From: Paracentrotus lividus
Lineage: Eukaryota > Echinodermata > Echinoidea > Camarodonta > Echinidae
Assembly (NCBI GenBank): GCA_940671915.1
Contig: CALNVZ010003433.1
Location: forward strand, 29,028,709 to 29,092,708
Direction: 5' to 3'
Length of the DNA stretch: 64,000 nucleotides
Below, in pieces: positions 59,851-64,000 of this stretch. A program made the position numbers and the translations under genes. Positions within the stretch are counted from its first letter, which is position 1, and each line of letters opens with the position of its first letter. The notes beneath the pieces are model-generated. The model made no database searches. It worked only from the letters and a program-made list of their open reading frames with translations, and had not been told where the DNA came from.

Positions 59851-61230
59851 CAGTGCGTATCAATAAAAACGGGACAGTTTTGAAAAGTCTGCCAAAATTT
59901 TGTTTCAAATTATGATGTCTATATTTATATGTTCATAGATGCTCTGAAGTCTTATCTTTCAAATGCAATTTAAAAAAAAAAGTTTTGTTCATGCTTGAGC
60001 ACACACAGAACATTTTTGTCGGGGCTCAAAAAAAGGCTTGCGCACAAAATGGAAAAAATGAGAAATATGATCATAAGACTTCTTGCTAATCAGCAGTCTT
60101 TCTCTCAACTTTTTCTTTATCTTTGCCATTATTTTTTGAATTATGATCTGAAATTCATTTACAAAGCTGTTCTTTTACTTTAATTGTTTTGCTTTTGTTT
60201 TCATTTCAATATATTATCTTTTTGTGATAAATATTCCTTCAAACTTTTTTTTTGTCAACCCAAGAAAGGAGATTTGGTTGGTTGTTTAATTGATTGATTG
60301 ATTGATTGACTGCTTTGTTTGTTTCGTTCATGCTTGAGCGATCATGGAGAGTTTTTGTCGGAGGTTAAAAAAAAAAAAAAAAAACTTTTGTTAAATTCAA
60401 AGGGTATTATTTATTCTGAATCATTATTCTGAATCAGGTACACCCATTCGGATTGATTGTTACTTTTCACTGATCAATGATTATGTTAGTCTTTTGAGTC
60501 GATTTACTATGATTCTTCCAACGATTTAATCAATCATGTGAACAATCAATCAAAAAGTAATCGATCGATCAATCAATCAATCAATCAAAGAAACAATGAA
60601 TTAATCAAATCATTCAAAATGGTCAATCTATCAATCCTTCATTCAATCAATCGATCGATCAATCAATAAATCAATCCATCAATCAAACAATTAATCAATC
60701 AATCATACAAACGAACAAACAAAGCAATCAATCAATCAAATAATCAACCAACCAACCAAATCCCCTTTCTTGGGTTGACAAACTTTTTTCTTTTTTTTTT
60801 CTTCTTTTTTTTTTTAGTTTGAAGGAATATTCAATGGTAGGCCTAAAAGATAACATGTTAACATGTGAAAAAACAAAAACAAAAGAAAAAAACAATCAAA
60901 GTAAATAAATAGCTTTGTAAATGAATTTTAAAAGCATAATTCGAAAATAATGGTAAAGATAATAAAAAGGTCAAGAGTAAGTCTGCTGATTAGCAAGAAG
61001 TCTGATGATCGTATTTCTCATTTTCTTCCATTTTGTGCGCAAGCCCCTTTTTGAGCCTCCGACAAAAACGTTCTGTGTGCGCTCAAGCATGAACGAAACT
61101 TATTATTTTCAATGGCATTTAAAAGATAAGACTTCAGAGCATCTATTAACATCAAAATGTAGAAATCATAATTTGAAACAGAATTTTGACAGACTTGTCA
61201 AAACTGTCCCGTTTTTATTGATACACCCTG
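59851..61230. mobile_element. 1.4-kb palindromic mariner-like element
   Basis: Ends CAGTGCGTATCAATAAAAAC and GTTTTTATTGATACACCCTG, flanked by TA (59849-59850, 61231-61232). Arms of about 500-600 bp pair along their length (CTTGCTAATCAGCA, TTGTGCGCAAGCC, CCCAAGAAAGG and complements). The centre is a GATT/AATC simple-repeat zone at 60285-60760. No transposase frame: a long fold-back derivative of a Tc1/mariner-type element. Confidence 0.88.
60540..60765. repeat. (AATC)n simple repeat
   Basis: Imperfect CAATCAAT repeats at the core of the palindrome. Confidence 0.9.
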
Positions 61231-62075
61231 TAGTATAAACAGACGTGTATTTAAATCATTTAAATTATTCTGAGAATAATGTAGGTTACTTTCGTTCTTC
61301 AGTCTTGGTTCTAGCAGACTTCATAAAAGCTCATCGGGGAAGCTCATTTGACACTTGTAAATCCGATTCCAAGACGACGAAAGTATCTCTCTAAACGTCT
61401 CCCAGAGTAGACTGTTTACCTTTATCACCTAATACGCTTATACAGGGTGTATCTCGGGACCGTTAATACCTGTATTCCTTTGATCGGGACAAACAAACTC
61501 CCCTATGCATTGTACGCCAACGGGCAAGTGTTTACAATGCGCACACACTCGAGTGAGCGAACGCCCCATTGAGAAATACAGTACTGCACGTGCAGACGAT
61601 CGGCCCGAATAACTCTTCGATCGGACTATCGATTTATTTTGTTTCAAGTTTTGGTTCATGGGTTTCATTCAGTCGATATTCAGTCAAGGTTATCGGTCAT
61701 CACATCTCGATATGCGATGAAGAGTGCGGCCTCCGCTTGCGCTCTTGGAAGAAACTTCGCTTGAATTTAAGGCTAATGTTTTCCGTACATGACGTATACT
61801 GGAACATATCACCGCGGTTTTGGGATCTTTGTGGAGTTTTGGACTGGTATAGTCGCGCCGCGCTGGTGAATGAAAATCTGTGATTTCTCAGTTGTAGTTT
61901 GAATATATGCGATACGCTCTGTATAACACTTGTACTTTGTGACTGTGTGAGGGGCGCTTCTCACACCCGTCGAAGTGTACGTATAACATATTTTCATGTA
62001 AGCAACATTTGGAGTAACTTTTAACCTAAATTTACTGATATTTGTTCGAAATTTGGATGGGATAATGGATGAACT
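61231..62075 (+). promoter_or_regulatory. Likely promoter and 5' UTR of the 62076 gene
   Basis: From about 61440 CpG and GC content rise above the surrounding DNA, as expected near a transcription start. ACAGGGTGTATC near 61442 looks like a solo end of the neighbouring mariner-like element. A second ATG at 62065-62067 opens a 16-codon upstream frame ending at 62115 that overlaps the main start. Confidence 0.4.
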
Positions 62076-62319
62076 ATGTCTGCACTCGGCGGAATCTTGG
62101 AATTATACTCTGTGAACTTAGCCAGCAAGACTGGCAGCGTCGTGGGTTGTGCCCTCCCAGTAGAGGCTTCGCGGCGGGACAGTATGGGGGACCCTCGCCC
62201 TAGCAACCGACTCCAGGGACCGGACGGTCATGTTCGATTTTTTTCCGAGTCAGCAGTGGAGTTTTACCGGCGAAGTGGGAGCCCATTTAGTGAAAGGTCG
62301 TGGAGTTATGGTAAAAAGG
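62076..62319 (+). CDS. First coding exon of an unrecognised gene
   Basis: ATG 62076 follows an in-frame TGA at 62070-62072, and the exon ends at a good donor (AAAAAG, then GTATGT). It encodes about 81 residues starting MSALGGILELYSVNLASKTG, with a basic/acidic middle (EASRRDSMGDPRPSNRLQG) and VRFFSESAVEFYRRSGSPF near the end. Codon use and GC content are higher than in the surrounding DNA, which supports coding. No signal peptide, membrane segment or family I recognise. The rest must lie beyond the window: no continuation exon was found in the remaining 1.7 kb. An overlapping upstream ATG could dampen translation. Confidence 0.55.
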
Positions 62320-64000
62320 TATGTTAAATTTCATTTTGTTTCAAGTTGTTATTTTATTGTTTTGTCAAAATTTATGCAGTTTACATGTAGGCCTATATAA
62401 CTAAAGAGGCGTTTTGGTACAGAGGTGCACTGTGAGAGATTGACACACAACAGGTGGTGGAAGATATGGGTGGTGGTATCGATAATTATACTGCCTGGAA
62501 TATGAGTCTTGTAACTTCGCATTTCGTTGTGGAACATTTTCGTGGCTTACTTGGAGGAAAGAAAATGAAGTGTCTTCCTCTAGTGTAGATTTTTTACTTT
62601 TCCAAAGACGCATCACTTTCGAGAGGATAATATTGGCTTTCTGACAATAATGCTAACTCATCTGTATATGGTTATTTATTTATTTATTTATTTTTTTTCT
62701 TCATTTTTTCATTTTTTCATTTTTTAGTTAATTTATTTTTTCCCTTTTGTTTGTTTGTTTGTTTGTTTGTTTGTTTGTTTTTGTGGGGGGGGGGGGGGGC
62801 ATTTTAAATTTAATGTTGCAAATGGTTAATTTGAACTAATGGCTAATTAATAAGATTACATGTACGTACCGACAACTTTTAAATGTATTCTTATTTTGTC
62901 CTTTTTGGCTTCAGGTGAAATTTTGTAGAACTTTGAATAAAAAAAAAAGTAATTAAAAGAAATCTTTCAATGTATCTTTCGTTTGTTAAAACATTTGTTT
63001 ATCTCTCCCCCCCCCCCTTTTTTTTTAAAATAAAATTGGAAGAAATAAGGTGCGGTTCCATAATCTAATGAGGGGACGGGGGGGGGGCAGCGGCGGCAGA
63101 TCGCCAATTTTGAGATTTTTTAGGAGAAATCCGGTCGTCAGTACATGCATGATGCCCTGGGGCACGGCCTTTCGCCCGGGCTTTTCATACCAAAGGGAGG
63201 GGGCTATTATTTATTTCACGGGGGACGTTTTTAGGTACTTCTCCTTACTAAATTTTAAGTCGGGGGGGGGGGAAGCGTGGGGAGGGCACACGAGCCCCCT
63301 TCTCGCGCCCGTAAATGATATATTCCCGACTCTTCTCTTTTCTTTTTTGTATCACTGTTAGTTCTAGTGTAGTATATAATTATGTAGGTTCACACAATGA
63401 AAGTATTGATTTGTTTCCAAGGTATATGACCGCAAATATTTCTTGAAAAATACCACCAAGGGTATTGCAGATAATTAGATGTATTCGTATTGCCAGCATG
63501 TACATGTATATTGATATTGCATATAAAATCAGACATGAACGAATATGACTAATGTCATTTCACACCGTTAAAGCTGGGGTACATACTAGTACTGGTGAAT
63601 ATGTAATAAGATTATTTTGATATGTCATAATTAATATATGCAAACCTTTTATATGCGGTCTTTTGGTTTTATGTTTTTCTTTGTACAATGTACCTGGTTG
63701 ACCTGGTAATGCAATTAGACATTTTAGAATGGAAATGGTTAAAATAGTATATAGGCCGTTAATATTATATTGCGGATTTTTACACAACCCATCCAATGTT
63801 CCATCTGAAAATATGCGATATCACATCTTTTATATTTCTAAGCTCACATTCCCATCGATTTAGATTTGTTTTATCTTTAATATGTGCTCAATTTCGTTGC
63901 ATAAATCTGGTGTATGCATTCAGCTCCCACAAACAAATGAGTTCAAGCAAAGAAAAGAACATATTTCCCTTATCAGGGCCAGACCTTTACTTTTTTTTGA
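62320..64000. other. Probable intron 1 of the 62076 gene
   Basis: TTTA and GTTT simple repeats (62680-62780), G and C runs (62785, 63005, 63080, 63265). No acceptor-plus-frame combination stood out. Confidence 0.45.

Overview
The window looks like AT-rich nuclear DNA from a marine deuterostome invertebrate, most likely an echinoderm such as a sea urchin. The reasons are short host exons split by introns full of small inverted-repeat DNA transposons, an ankyrin/death-domain gene, and a CNOT11 orthologue close to the vertebrate protein. There are no operons, rRNA genes or CRISPR arrays. Species is not determined.

Layout. 1-5300: a degraded copy of the ankyrin locus and of a LINE 3' end. Both are insertion-rich relative to their partners downstream, so this part may be unpolished long-read sequence. 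5458-6905: better copy of the LINE 3' end, split by a TTAA-flanked MITE. 9983-12459 (minus): ankyrin-repeat plus death-domain gene, five exons, two apparent one-base frameshifts. 12500-15800: duplicated upstream flank, tRNA-derived SINEs, MITEs. 16291-30042 (plus): complete 12-exon CNOT11 gene, 472 codons, every exon junction in phase. Its first intron holds a three-layer nest of DNA transposons. 31000-36000: hairpins, palindromes and MITEs. 36080-37150 (minus): LINE reverse-transcriptase fragment. 37194-43869 (plus): secreted Cys-rich/Kazal-domain gene, four exons, with decayed tandem copies of its first exon and a head-to-head MITE triplet in intron 1. 44000-61250: intergenic, dominated by palindromic MITEs, ATT microsatellites and a GGCGCC-rich minisatellite containing a 160-base N gap. 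62076-62319 (plus): first coding exon of an unrecognised gene that runs off the right edge.

Functions. CNOT11 belongs to the CCR4-NOT deadenylase. The ankyrin/death protein is a likely signalling adaptor. The Kazal protein is probably secreted. Nothing in the sequence ties the three together. The mobile elements are small non-autonomous DNA transposons (TTAA, TA, TWA and 8-bp target-site types) plus LINE and SINE pieces; I saw no LTR element or capsid gene. I found no convincing new multi-gene system. The most unusual structures are the nested transposon in CNOT11 intron 1, two near-identical TA-flanked repeats with iterated terminal motifs, and the exon-derived tandem array in the Kazal gene.
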